44,595 nt of DNA from an uncultured Bacilli bacterium (GCA_947632415.1 CANRPB010000004.1:1-44595), one strand, 5' to 3'; positions 10,895 through 20,108 are shown, counted from the first letter of the stretch. Notes: generated by a model from the letters alone, not told the origin. A program made the numbers and translations.

Positions 10895-12100
10895 ATAGCA
10901 GAAAAATTAACTTGTGTAAAGTGCGGGCGTACTAAAGGAGAAAAAGAATTTTTTAAGATGCGGACAGGCAATCGTTGTGATATATGTAAATCCTGTTTAA
11001 CAGAACATATAGATAATAATAAACCTGAAACATTTAAATGGATACTTGAAAAATTTAATATTCCCTATATAGAAAAAATATGGTTTGATTATTGCAATCG
11101 TATTTTACAACAAAAAGGTCCTGCGGCATTCGGTCCAGCTTCTGTTATAGGTCAATATATACGCTCTATGAATATGGACCAATATAGAGAATATACTTAT
11201 GCGGACAGTGATAGACTTAATTTTGAAGCTAAAAAGAAAGAACAAGAAGCTGCGGCAAAACGTGAACAGATGTTTAATCCTGAAAAAGAAGCAGAATTAA
11301 AAGCTAAACTTGAATCAGGAGAAATATCACAAGCAGAATATAATACTCTTAGTTCAACAACTTATACAGCTCCCGCAGAAGAGGAACCCCGCATAAAAAA
11401 TTATTTTATGGAATATGAAATAAATGAAAATGATATAGCTGATAAATTAACAGATGAAGACCGTCTTTATTTAATATCTAAATGGGGTATTCATTATAGA
11501 CCTTCTGAATGGGTTACAATGGAAAAAATGTACAATAGATATGCGGAAGAATATGAATTAACTATTGACCGTGAAGAAACATTAAAGAAAATATGTAAGG
11601 TATCTCTTAAAGCAGATCAAGCTGTCGATGCGGGCGACACTATGACAGCTAAAAATTATATGAATATGCTGGATAGTTTGCGGAAGTCTGCTAAATTTAC
11701 TGAAGCGCAAAATAAAGAAGAGGAAGTGCGAGAGTATGATACGATTGGCGAGCTTGTTGCATTATGTGAACGAGAAGGCGGCATTATAGAGCAATTTCGT
11801 ATGGATTCAGATGAATATCCGCAAGATAAAATAGATTTAACTATTAAAGATTTACAAGCCTATAATCGTAATCTTGTAGTAAATGAACTTGGTTTAGGCG
11901 ATTTGATTGAATCTTATATTCAAAAGCTAGAAAGAGCGGAACAATCTGACCAAGATATGTTAGATGGTCTTATTACCACTGATGAGGAAGAAAAGGAGCA
12001 GCTACTTACCGATCAAGAAGCAGAAGACTTCCAGAAATTCTTAGAATCAGAATTAGAAGAAGAAGCTGAGCAACTCCTACATTCGATAGGAGAAGAATAA
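10895..12100 (+). CDS. N-terminal zinc-ribbon protein upstream of terminase (probable ATA start)
   Basis: The track start (GTG 10886) lies inside a perfect AGGAGGTGA ribosome site (10881-10889). With normal 8-nt spacing the first codon would be ATA at 10895 (product AEKLTCVKCGRTKGEKEFF), about 401 aa. The N-terminus is a zinc ribbon (CVKCGR and CDICKSC). The middle is helical and Lys/Glu-rich (FEAKKKEQEAAAKREQMF), and the C-terminal quarter is strongly acidic (EEEKEQLLTDQEAEDFQKF). The stop overlaps the terminase start (TAATG), so it belongs with the packaging genes; a terminase small subunit or accessory factor is plausible. The family is not recognised. Confidence 0.55.
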   Translation: MAEKLTCVKCGRTKGEKEFFKMRTGNRCDICKSCLTEHIDNNKPETFKWILEKFNIPYIEKIWFDYCNRILQQKGPAAFGPASVIGQYIRSMNMDQYREYTYADSDRLNFEAKKKEQEAAAKREQMFNPEKEAELKAKLESGEISQAEYNTLSSTTYTAPAEEEPRIKNYFMEYEINENDIADKLTDEDRLYLISKWGIHYRPSEWVTMEKMYNRYAEEYELTIDREETLKKICKVSLKADQAVDAGDTMTAKNYMNMLDSLRKSAKFTEAQNKEEEVREYDTIGELVALCEREGGIIEQFRMDSDEYPQDKIDLTIKDLQAYNRNLVVNELGLGDLIESYIQKLERAEQSDQDMLDGLITTDEEEKEQLLTDQEAEDFQKFLESELEEEAEQLLHSIGEE

Positions 12101-14756
12101 TGGCTTTAAATGATTTAGTACAAATGCGGGAAGCTAAAGTAAAAGATGCGGACTCCCGCAAAGGACAAATTATAGATCATCTAGATGATTTTAGACATCT
12201 TATCTCCTTTTGGAGAGTCTACCCAGATTTATTTATAGATTTTCTTTGTTCATTAAATCCGCATAATACTTTTCATTTTTTCTTTTATCAACGATTATTT
12301 TTGCGGGTCGCTATGCGGCACCAGTATGTATATGCGACATTTGTTAGAGCTTGGTCTAAATCTTTTATGTCCGTGCTTTGTTTAATGATTAAAGCAATAT
12401 TGTTTCCTGGTGCAAAATTATTCGTCGTATCAGGTGGTAAGTTTTATAACTAGGAGAGGAGTCAAGGTGGAATCTCAACTGACTTTTAGCCAAGATATTT
12501 TTGAAATCATAAATACTGAAGAAAAAGCATATTGGCTTGGTTTTTTAGAAGCTGATGGTTGTATACATAATGGTAATAATTATGATTATAGAATTGAATT
12601 AGGATTAAAAGAAGAAGATCTATATCATTTAGAAAAATTTAAAAACTTCATCGGAAAAGATAATAAAATATCTTACAGGAAACAGAGTAAATCCTATAGA
12701 TATAATTTTAGAAACAAAAAAGTTTGGAGCGATTTGATTGCATTAGGCTGCACTCCACAAAAAAGTTTGACGTTAGTATTCCCTTCTGTCGAACAAGTAT
12801 CAGATCAGTTTTTATTGCCTTTTTTAAGAGGATATTTTGATGGAGATGGATCGTTTTGGTATGAAAATAAATTTGGATTAAATATTTTAAGCAGTAAAGA
12901 CTTTTTGCAAGGATTAAAAGAAAGATACCAACTATTTTCTAATTTATCAATATATCCTATTCATTATGATAGACCTGATAAAGGTCAAAGACTTCAAACT
13001 AGTAATAAAATGATAGTTAATAAATTTTTATTTGATATATATAATAATGCAACCATATATCTAGATAGAAAGTTTCAAAAATATCAGAATTATCTTGCCA
13101 CCATATAATAGTAATATTATATTAGTAACCGCGGAATTAAGCGAGAAGGCTGAGATGCTAACTCGAACCGAAGGCTATATGAAATATAGTCAGGGGCAAC
13201 GCATAGTAGGTGAAAAGATATAATCCTACCATGAGGCCGCGGCTCCTTTTTTAAAAAGGATGAAAATATATGCTGAACTTGTACGAACAGGAAGTATAAG
13301 AACTAAAGGATAAAAAGCCTTTAGGATAACAATATTGAAAGAGCAGTCTGCATCAATTTTATCAGATAAAGTATCTGAACTTTGTAGGCTGATTCCAGCA
13401 TTAGAAAAAGAAATTATTTGGGATACAAGAGGTACTAAAGCCCGCACGTCTCAAACTAAAGATAGCGTTATTTATACTTTTAAAAATGGTTCTACCCTTC
13501 AGAATATCGCAGCAAGAGAAACCACTCGTGGTCGTCGTTTCCAAGGGGGACTAATGGAAGAATGCGTAGGTATAGATCAAGATATTCTAAATGAGGTTAT
13601 TATTCCTACTCTTAATGTTAGTCGTATGGTTAATGGAGAAGTAGATCCTTTGGAAAAATTAAATCAGAGTCAGATATTTATTACAACAGCGGGCTATAAA
13701 AATACATTTTCATATGAAAAGTTAATCCAATTTCTCTGTCAAATGACAGCTCGTCCAAACAATACAATGATTCTAGGCGGTACTTGGAGAGTGCCAATGG
13801 TAGAAGGATTACTCGCGAAAGACTTTGTTCGTCAGCTCAAAATGGATGGCACATATAATGAAGCTTCTTTTGAGCGGGAATATGAGAGTAAGTGGTCTGG
13901 TGATGTAGAAAGCGCGTTCTTTAACTCTGATCGTTTTGCAAAATTGCGACAACTTAATCTTGCAGAAGAAAAATATAATAATCGTATAAATAAAAAAGGT
14001 TATTATTTACTTGGTGTTGACGTTGGTCGCTTTGATTGTACAACTGAAATTGTAGTAATTAAAGTAACTCCAACAGCGACAGGAGCACCATTAAAACAAA
14101 TAGTCAATTTATATACTATTGAAGCTGAAAACTTTATTATGCAAGCTCGTAAAATAAAAACTATTTTTAATAATTTTAAATGCAAAGCTGCGGTTGTTGA
14201 CGGTAATGGTCTTGGCGCGGGTCTTATAGACCTATTGGTAATAGATGATACTGATAGTGATACAGGAGACTTTTTGCCAGGATTAGGCGTCATTAATGAT
14301 GAGAAAGACGCACAAGGACATTGGCGTTATAAGCCATTACAAACATCAGATACTATCCATGATGCGCTATATATTATGAAAGCTAATACACCTTTAAATT
14401 CTGAGATGTACGCATATTGTAAACAACAAATAACAGATGGAAAATTACGATTTTTAATAAATGAAAATATAGCACGTGATAAGTTAATGGCGCAAGCGCA
14501 AGGTCAAAAAATGTCTCCAGCAAAACGTGCAGAATATATAAGGCCTTATGTGGCTACGACAGTTTTGCGCGAACAAATGATGAACTTAGTTGAAGAAAAT
14601 GAAGGCGCGCATATTATTCTTAAACAAAGTTCTCGCAAAATTCGCAAGGATAAATTTTCTGCTTTAATTTATGGATTATATTATTGTAAACTCCAAGAGG
14701 ATAAAAGAAAGAAACGTAAAGGCTTAGATATAAGTAAATTAATGTTATATAATTAA
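12100..14756 (+). CDS. terL: large terminase, interrupted by a group I intron (exons 12100-12438 and 13338-14756)
   Basis: Joining exon 1 (113 codons, ending ...VVSGG) to exon 2 at 13338 (KEQSASILSDK...) gives one 585-aa frame. Walker A is the phage variant VRAWSKSF at about 82-89; Walker B is GGLMEECVGID with the acidic pair at about 187-188; the coupling motif ITTAGYKN follows. The C-terminal RNase H-like nuclease shows GVDVGRFD and VVDGNGLG metal-site aspartates. It packages DNA into the prohead through the portal (gene 15196) and cuts genome ends. The ORF track reports it as two unrelated pieces (12100-12453 and 13335-14756). Function is clear; the splice junction is inferred. Confidence 0.93.
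12439..13337 (+). ncRNA. group I intron in the terminase gene (about 899 nt)
   Basis: The coding frame is restored exactly if 12439-13337 is removed: the exon ends in T (...GGT) and the intron ends in G, as group I introns require. The 3' part carries ACTCGAACCGA (13161) and ATGAAATATAGTC (13179), close to the ACTCGAAACGA and GAGATATAGTC core words of the T4 td-type (subgroup IA2) introns, and a GGCTATAT/ATATAGTC hairpin. A homing endonuclease lies inside. I did not find a convincing P1 pairing by eye; sliding the junction by 1-2 nt gives the same protein. Confidence 0.85.
12467..13108 (+). CDS. LAGLIDADG homing endonuclease inside the intron
   Basis: The ORF track starts in exon 1 (12410), but AGGAGAGG at 12452-12459 points to GTG 12467 (ESQLTFSQDIFEII), giving 213 aa. 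Two LAGLIDADG motifs are visible: YWLGFLEADGCI at about 25-36 and FLRGYFDGDGSFWY at about 120-133, each ending in the metal-binding acidic residue. The C-terminal YLDRKFQKYQNY helix is typical of intron-encoded members. It would cut intron-less terminase genes at the insertion site and so spread the intron between phages. The reading frame is intact, so it is probably active. Confidence 0.9.
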   Translation: MESQLTFSQDIFEIINTEEKAYWLGFLEADGCIHNGNNYDYRIELGLKEEDLYHLEKFKNFIGKDNKISYRKQSKSYRYNFRNKKVWSDLIALGCTPQKSLTLVFPSVEQVSDQFLLPFLRGYFDGDGSFWYENKFGLNILSSKDFLQGLKERYQLFSNLSIYPIHYDRPDKGQRLQTSNKMIVNKFLFDIYNNATIYLDRKFQKYQNYLATI

Positions 14757-14820
14757 AAAATTTTTGGGTAACGACAAATAATTTTAAACGTATATTTTTT
14801 AAATATATCAGGTGATAATT

Positions 14821-15180
14821 ATGCAACAAAGTAGTATGGAACGTCGTATTCATGATGTATTGACTGAAGCGGATGTTGATTTTATAGAAGAATATATATT
14901 TGATGATTTAGTAAGTTCAAGTGGAAGACATTTGCGTTTCGATTTTTGTGTATTTGATGATAATGGCAATATAGATTATTTAATTGAAGCTCAAGGTAAA
15001 CAACATTATCAGCCTGTTGGAAAATTTGGCGGGTCTCGTGGTTTATATAGACAAAATTATAATGATAATTTAAAACGTCAATATTGCTTAAAAAATAATC
15101 TAACTTTAATTACAATTCCCTACTTTGAAGCAGACAGGATTTCTTATCCATATATATTGCGGAAAGTAGGCTATTTATAA
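14821..15180 (+). CDS. PD-(D/E)XK-like nuclease domain protein (119 aa)
   Basis: ATG 14821 is preferred to the track's GTG 14812, which lies in the AGGTGAT ribosome site. The sequence HLRFDFCVFDDNGNIDYLIEAQGKQHY has the D...(E)xQ pattern of small restriction-like or Vsr-like nucleases that end in ...IEAQGKQHY, followed by a basic YNDNLKRQYC helix and ITIPY strand. It lies between terminase and portal, a common place for small nucleases that may help packaging or were acquired as free-standing endonucleases. Activity is inferred; the fold call is moderate. Confidence 0.65.
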   Translation: MQQSSMERRIHDVLTEADVDFIEEYIFDDLVSSSGRHLRFDFCVFDDNGNIDYLIEAQGKQHYQPVGKFGGSRGLYRQNYNDNLKRQYCLKNNLTLITIPYFEADRISYPYILRKVGYL

Positions 15181-15195
15181 ATAAAAGGAGGAGCG

Positions 15196-16740
15196 TTGGC
15201 ACGATATATGAGTGATGCTAATTATGATTTTAGTATCGCAACGAGCGCACAGCGCTCTAGGTATAAACTTAGTGATTATAGTACTATTAAAGTTGGTAAT
15301 CAGACTTTAAGAGGAGATATTTCAGTATACCCTGATTGGGATAAAAATTCTGGACGTCCTTTTAAATTAAAAGATGTGCGAGAAGTTATTAATAGGAATA
15401 ATCCTAAAGAATTACGGGCACTTTCTCGCACATTCTTTGTAACAAGTGGTATATATTCTCGTTTATGTAGATATATGGCATATTTATTTAAATACGATTA
15501 TTTTATTACGCCAATTATATATGATGAAACTATTTCTGAAAAGAAAATTATTGAAGGTTGGTTAAAAAGTGCGGCGCTCCTTGACAACAGTCATTTAAAG
15601 AAAACTTTTGGAGATATAGCTTTAAAGGTAATCAAAGAAGGCTGCTATTATGGATATAGATTGCCGCAAAAGAATGCAGGATTTTTACAAGAACTTCCTT
15701 CAGAATATTGCCGTTCTCGTTATATTATTAATGGGAAACCTGCGGTAGAATTTTGGTTAAAATATTTTGATGAGAAGTTTAGAGATTCAGCTTATCGTAT
15801 GAAAGTTTTAAAAATCTTCCCAGTGGAAATTCAGAAAGCTTACGTCTCTTGGAAAAAAGGCCGTCTTCCTGTTGATTTTCAAGGAGATAGTACAGGATGG
15901 TTTTTATTAGATCCTGAATTTGCTGTAAAATTTAGTTTAGGTAGCGGAGATATTCCATTATTTTCTGCGGTTATTCCTAATATTGTAGATTTAGAAGAGG
16001 CCAAAGACATAGATAAAGAGCGTATGAAACAACAATTACTACGTATTATTGTACAAGAGATGCCTGTAGACAAAAATGGTGATCCAATTTTTGAATTAGA
16101 TGATATACAACAATTACATGCTAATGCTGTTAATATGCTTGGTAAGGCTATTGGAGTTAATGTTTTAACTACTTTTGCAGATGTTTCCTCTATTGATATG
16201 TCTGATAAAGGTAATGTTTCTTCTGTCGATCAGCTAGACAAAGTAGAACGTAGTGTTTATAATGAAGCTGGCGTTAGTCAAATGCAATTTAATACTTCTA
16301 CTAATCTTGCTCTAGAAAAGTCTATTGGTAATGATGAAGCTACAATGAATGATTTATTATTACAATTTGAAGAATACGCGGAAAGTTTACTAAAGCCATT
16401 CAATAAGAATCCTAAGCGTTTAATGTATAGAGTTCAAATACTCCCAACGACTATTTATAATTATAAAGATTTATCTAAGATTTATAAAGAGCAAACACAA
16501 ATTGGTTTTTCAAAGTTATTACCACAAGTTGCTCTTGGACAATCTCAATTAGTTGTTATGAATACTGCATTATTTGAAAATAAATATATGCATTTAGATG
16601 AACTATTTATTCCTCCTAAAATGTCTTCAACAATGAGTGCGGGCGATACTAATGAGGATAGTGATAGTACTGGTGGTAGGCCAGAATTACCAGAAGATCA
16701 AAAATCAGACAAGACTATTCTTAATGAAGAATCGGGGTGA
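15196..16740 (+). CDS. portal protein
   Basis: A TTG start at 15196 follows AAAGGAGGAGCG. The 514-aa product is placed directly after the terminase block and before the protease, as portal genes are. The length and layout fit: an N-terminal wing (FFVTSGIYSRLCRYMAYLFK), a central clip/stem part, a helix-rich crown with NEAGVSQMQFNTSTNLALEK and SIGNDEATMNDLLLQFEEYA, typical of siphovirus portals, and an acidic, Ser/Gly-rich disordered tail. It forms the dodecameric vertex through which DNA enters and to which the connector binds. The stop is followed after 3 nt by the next start. Confidence 0.85.
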   Translation: MARYMSDANYDFSIATSAQRSRYKLSDYSTIKVGNQTLRGDISVYPDWDKNSGRPFKLKDVREVINRNNPKELRALSRTFFVTSGIYSRLCRYMAYLFKYDYFITPIIYDETISEKKIIEGWLKSAALLDNSHLKKTFGDIALKVIKEGCYYGYRLPQKNAGFLQELPSEYCRSRYIINGKPAVEFWLKYFDEKFRDSAYRMKVLKIFPVEIQKAYVSWKKGRLPVDFQGDSTGWFLLDPEFAVKFSLGSGDIPLFSAVIPNIVDLEEAKDIDKERMKQQLLRIIVQEMPVDKNGDPIFELDDIQQLHANAVNMLGKAIGVNVLTTFADVSSIDMSDKGNVSSVDQLDKVERSVYNEAGVSQMQFNTSTNLALEKSIGNDEATMNDLLLQFEEYAESLLKPFNKNPKRLMYRVQILPTTIYNYKDLSKIYKEQTQIGFSKLLPQVALGQSQLVVMNTALFENKYMHLDELFIPPKMSSTMSAGDTNEDSDSTGGRPELPEDQKSDKTILNEESG

Positions 16741-16743
16741 TAA

Positions 16744-18078
16744 ATGAATAATAGAATACAGTCTGTTGCAACGATTCAAGAACCAGAGTTTATTAATCTT
16801 CAACCTTTTAATCCTTTAATTTCTCATTGTGAGATTAAAGTATTATATTTAGGACATAATCGCAATGGTTCTTATATCACAAAAGATGTTGCACAAAAAA
16901 TGGCAAACACTCTTCCAGGATGTCCAATAGTCGGAGCTTATTTAGAAGAAAAAGAAGATTTTGGCGATCATGGAGAAGTAATTACTATTGAAGATGGAGA
17001 AATTCATTTTTCCGTTAAGACTAAACCTTATGGATTTGTTGCTCCCGATGCAAAAGTATGGTTTAAGAATTTTATAGATACTGATGAATTTGGTAATCGA
17101 GTTGAGAGAACTTATCTAATGACAACAGGTTATCTTTGGACTGGGCAGTTTGAAGAAGCTGAAGATGTCATTACAGAAGGCAAAGCCCAATCTATGGAAT
17201 TAGACTCAGAAACTTTGGATGGCCACTGGGCTGAAGATAATAATTTACATCGTGAATTTTTCATAATTAATGATGCGATTTTCACAAAGTTATGTATACT
17301 GGGAGATGATGTTGAACCTTGTTTTGAGGGAGCATCAGTTACAGCTCCAGAAGTAAGTAAAGACTTTACTTTGCGGAATACTGACTTTAAGAATACTTTA
17401 TTTGCAATGATGAATGAATTAAAGTATGCTCTACAAAATGGAGGAGGTTCAATGGATCCTGAAATTACAAATGAGGAAGTTGAATCTAAAGAAATTTTTA
17501 CTGCTGAAAAAGAAGTAGATTTTACTGCTGAGGAAACAGTTGAGACTGCTGAGGCTGAAACTGAAACAGAGTTTACTGAAGAAGAAATTGTAGAAGTAAT
17601 TGAAGTTCCTGATGAAGAAATTGAACGTATGTTCGGTTCTGTTTCTGATTTAGACGCAGCTGTAGAAAATTCTGATGAAGATTCAATCAGTACTAGTTCA
17701 TTGAATGAAGGTTCAGAAGCACAAGATGAGCTTAATAGTTTACGCGCAGAACTTGAAGAGCTTCGTGCTTTTAAACTTCAGATAGAAGATCAGCAAAAGG
17801 ACGCACTGATCGCTAAATATTTTATGCTTAGTGATGATGACAAGGCTGAAGTCATTGAGCACAAAGCGGAGTATAGTTTAGAAGAAATTGAATCTAAGCT
17901 TGCTCTTATCTATGTCAAGAAGAATGTTAATTTTGCCGTTGAAGAGACTTCTGAAAAAGAAATCTCTGAACCAGAATTTGACTTAGATAGTCCTACAATA
18001 ACATTCGCATTAGAAGATGAAACTGCGGGGATAGCTAATCCTGTTGTTCAGGCGCTCCGCAATACAGTACATGATTAA
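16744..18078 (+). CDS. prohead protease fused to scaffold
   Basis: The 444-aa protein begins with a domain (1-200) resembling herpesvirus-assemblin-like prohead proteases: GCPIVGAYLEEKEDFGDHGEV with His76, and KAQSMELD with Ser150 as likely catalytic pair. From about 225 on it is very acidic and low-complexity (EEETAEETVETAEAETETE-like), then a coiled-coil segment (LNSLRAELEELRAFKLQIED, about 335-355), the expected scaffold. The product would assemble inside the prohead and be degraded on maturation. It lies between portal and head proteins, as expected. Fold confidence is good; catalysis is inferred. Confidence 0.75.
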   Translation: MNNRIQSVATIQEPEFINLQPFNPLISHCEIKVLYLGHNRNGSYITKDVAQKMANTLPGCPIVGAYLEEKEDFGDHGEVITIEDGEIHFSVKTKPYGFVAPDAKVWFKNFIDTDEFGNRVERTYLMTTGYLWTGQFEEAEDVITEGKAQSMELDSETLDGHWAEDNNLHREFFIINDAIFTKLCILGDDVEPCFEGASVTAPEVSKDFTLRNTDFKNTLFAMMNELKYALQNGGGSMDPEITNEEVESKEIFTAEKEVDFTAEETVETAEAETETEFTEEEIVEVIEVPDEEIERMFGSVSDLDAAVENSDEDSISTSSLNEGSEAQDELNSLRAELEELRAFKLQIEDQQKDALIAKYFMLSDDDKAEVIEHKAEYSLEEIESKLALIYVKKNVNFAVEETSEKEISEPEFDLDSPTITFALEDETAGIANPVVQALRNTVHD

Positions 18079-18097
18079 TTGAAGGAGGTTTGACTAG

Positions 18098-18607
18098 ATG
18101 GCGACAGAGATTAAGCGCGAAGGCTACGGTCAGGTAGAACCTAACCACCTTGCGGCGCCTCGCAATGGTCAAGTTTATGCTCAACTTCCCGCTGACGAAT
18201 CAATTGATGTGCTAGAAAATGGTATGTTCGTCCACTATAATTATGCAGAAGGTAAATGCCAATTTACTGGTGATGGCCCTGTTATGATGGTTTACAATGA
18301 AGAGAAACTTTATGACGAGCGTCATCAAATGCACAAGGATTTTGCTCAAAAGAAAGCTGACGCTTATGATGGAGTAATTGTTCCTCGTGTATTTGCCCTT
18401 TCTGTTGGTGATATTTGGACTACTAATACCCTCAAAGATGCTACCTATAATGCCAAAGATAAACTTAAGATTGGTACTACAGGTCTTCTTGAGTCTGGCG
18501 AAGCTGGAGCGGGTGAGCCTGTAATTCAAGTCGTTAAGGAAACAACTCTTCCTGACGGCCAAAAAGCTCTTAAACTACAAGTAATTGGCATTGGTGCCAG
18601 CGCGTAA
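18098..18607 (+). CDS. head protein upstream of the capsid gene (decoration candidate)
   Basis: The 169-aa product starts with GAAGGAGGTTTGACTAG upstream of ATG 18098. It is mostly predicted beta (DVLENGMFVHYNYAEGKCQF, VIQVVKETTLPDGQKALKLQ) with a central helical, charged part, and uses C/G-rich codons like the capsid gene next to it. Position between scaffold and major capsid protein, small size and expression-type codons suggest a capsid decoration or stabilisation protein. Sequence family is not recognised with certainty. Confidence 0.6.
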   Translation: MATEIKREGYGQVEPNHLAAPRNGQVYAQLPADESIDVLENGMFVHYNYAEGKCQFTGDGPVMMVYNEEKLYDERHQMHKDFAQKKADAYDGVIVPRVFALSVGDIWTTNTLKDATYNAKDKLKIGTTGLLESGEAGAGEPVIQVVKETTLPDGQKALKLQVIGIGASA

Positions 18608-18628
18608 TCTGAGAAGGAGGATAGCTAA

Positions 18629-19666
18629 ATGGAATATAAAGATCTATTACAATTAGCCCGCATTGCGGTTAAAGCTGATGCTTCCAATCCTGTAGCATAC
18701 TCCTTCGGGGACGAGAAATTTTCTCTTGACCAAGTGAATGAGGCTCTTGCTACAGAGTTTAGTAAGCTTGCGGGCGATTATGCGTCTTATCGTGAAAATA
18801 AAAATGTCATTTTCCGCTTAATTGAAGAGACTATTAATGAGGTTCTTCCTCGTAAGGTTATGGATCAATATATGCAATTTGCGGACGTCCGCACAGTTGC
18901 GCAAGGGGAAAAAGCTATATTTAAAGTTCGTATTTCTGAGTTTGCGAAGAAACGTGCTAAGACTTTTGTCACTCGTGTTGGTCTAGCTGGTCGTTATGAA
19001 GTCTTTATGCTTGATGGTTACTCTCTTGAAGTACAAACTGCTGCTTTTGGTGGAGCTGCTCGTATTGGGTTTGAAGAGTTCTTAGACGGTCGTATCCAAT
19101 TCTCTGATCTTACTTCTGTACTATTGGAGGGTATGGATGAATTTATTTATAAAGAGATTGCTAAATCTCTTGCAGGCTTAGTTGAAGGTCTTCCTGAAAT
19201 TCAAACAGCTACATTTGCTGGTTTTGATGAAGATACTATGGATACCCTTCTTATGATTGCTGATTCTTATGGTCATTCAGCAATTTATTGTACTTTTGAA
19301 TTTGCAGCTAAGATGCTTCCTGAAGAAGGTTGGGCATCTGGTGAGATTAAGAATGAACGTTGGAATGTTGGTTATCTTGGTACTTATAAGGGACACCAAG
19401 TAATTATTCTCCCACAGTCTATGGAAGACGAAACTAATACAACTAAAGTTCTTGATCCTTCTTATGCATATATTATTCCTGTTGGCTCTGAAAAGCCAAT
19501 TAAATTAGTCTTTGAAGGCGCTGCATGCGTTCGTGAGGTTGAAGATAACGACGATTGGTCTCGTGACCTTCAAACTTATCATAAGTATGGTATTACCACA
19601 ATTAGTAACAATTGGATGTGCGTATATCAAAATACTAACCTCAAAAAGGCTGTAAAGGGGGAATAA
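18629..19666 (+). CDS. major capsid protein (345 aa, unshifted product)
   Basis: Gene order and sequence identify the HK97-type major capsid protein: N-terminal helical arm, E-loop-like KAIFKVRISEFAKKRAKTFV, and a P-domain/A-domain with YGHSAIYCTFEFAAKMLPEE and VGYLGTYKGHQVIILPQS, typical of Firmicutes phage capsids. AGAAGGAGGATAGC precedes the ATG. Codons are GC-richer, as for other abundant proteins. The ORF ends KKAVKGE-stop in the sequence AAAGGGGGAATAA, a -1 slippery site; a share of ribosomes should continue into the 145-codon extension at 19660-20097. Confidence 0.9.
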   Translation: MEYKDLLQLARIAVKADASNPVAYSFGDEKFSLDQVNEALATEFSKLAGDYASYRENKNVIFRLIEETINEVLPRKVMDQYMQFADVRTVAQGEKAIFKVRISEFAKKRAKTFVTRVGLAGRYEVFMLDGYSLEVQTAAFGGAARIGFEEFLDGRIQFSDLTSVLLEGMDEFIYKEIAKSLAGLVEGLPEIQTATFAGFDEDTMDTLLMIADSYGHSAIYCTFEFAAKMLPEEGWASGEIKNERWNVGYLGTYKGHQVIILPQSMEDETNTTKVLDPSYAYIIPVGSEKPIKLVFEGAACVREVEDNDDWSRDLQTYHKYGITTISNNWMCVYQNTNLKKAVKGE

Positions 19667-19714
19667 CCCCCACTCCTAGCCTCCCCGTACAACAAGTAGA
19701 GGTTGGTAGTGGGG
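19654..19714 (+). promoter_or_regulatory. -1 programmed frameshift site of the capsid gene
   Basis: A canonical slippery heptamer A-AAG-GGG (19654-19660) is followed 7 nt later by a stem: CCCCACT (19668-19674) with AGTGGGG (19708-19714), extended inside by AGCCTC (19678-19683) with GAGGTT (19699-19704). The zero-frame stop is at 19664. The -1 frame is open to 20097 and no start codon or ribosome site serves it. Confidence 0.85.
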
Positions 19715-20097
19715 TTCAGATAGGTTCTTATGATGCTTCAACTGGTTTTGCGGGATCAGCTGAAACAGATGGAGATACAATAACTGTAACTGGTACTTTT
19801 ACTAAACAAGAAGATGCTAATGAACAGCTTAAATTCCCACAAAAAGAAGCAACTGGTTATTATTTACCCCTTACTTTAACGGGAACTAAAGGACAAGCAG
19901 TTAAGCGTATTTCTAATAATAAGATACTTGTCTTTGGAGAGACTAATGATACAGAAACCACTATGAACTTAGTTCTTTCAGTCGATCAGTCAAATCCCAC
20001 CATAGAATTTATGGTATATGAGAATAAACAAAAGGCGCTTGCGAATGAAGAAGGTATTAAGCTCACAATAAATTGTAGTGGTTGTTCATTTTCTTAA
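19660..20097 (+). CDS. -1 frame C-terminal extension of the capsid protein
   Basis: Read in the -1 frame after the slippery site, this gives ...GGITPTPSLPVQQVEVGSGV, a proline-rich linker, then a beta-rich domain (QIGSYDASTGFAGSAETDGD, ITVTGTFTKQ, ATGYYLPLTLTGTKGQAVKR, FGETNDTETTMN, ending NCSGCSFS). It is absent from the ORF track because it lacks a start. It aligns with the first repeat of the tail extension at 25318 (shared ATGYYLP, LTG--GQAVKR, VFG-T-D, INC--C-F). The long product would be 489 aa (344 + 145). An Ig-like or similar surface domain on the capsid is the likely role, perhaps binding cells or mucus; the role is inferred. Confidence 0.85.
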   Translation, partial: GITPTPSLPVQQVEVGSGVQIGSYDASTGFAGSAETDGDTITVTGTFTKQEDANEQLKFPQKEATGYYLPLTLTGTKGQAVKRISNNKILVFGETNDTETTMNLVLSVDQSNPTIEFMVYENKQKALANEEGIKLTINCSGCSFS

Positions 20098-20108
20098 TAA
20101 ATTAGATG

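Noticed and set aside
12410-12466. Endonuclease ORF start in exon 1 (12410), which would overlap the terminase frame
   Set aside because: AGGAGAGG at 12452-12459 directs a GTG start at 12467; the upstream part is terminase coding sequence and the start of the intron.
12439-13337. Group II intron or a simple frameshifted terminase
   Set aside because: No reverse transcriptase or group II domain V seen; td-like core words, LAGLIDADG gene and exon-T/intron-G junction favour group I.
13226-13447. Leftward 73-aa ORF across the intron 3' end
   Set aside because: Shadow of the intron core and terminase exon 2; no ribosome site.
14620-14853. Leftward 77-aa ORF over the terminase end
   Set aside because: Overlaps terminase coding DNA, no ribosome site.
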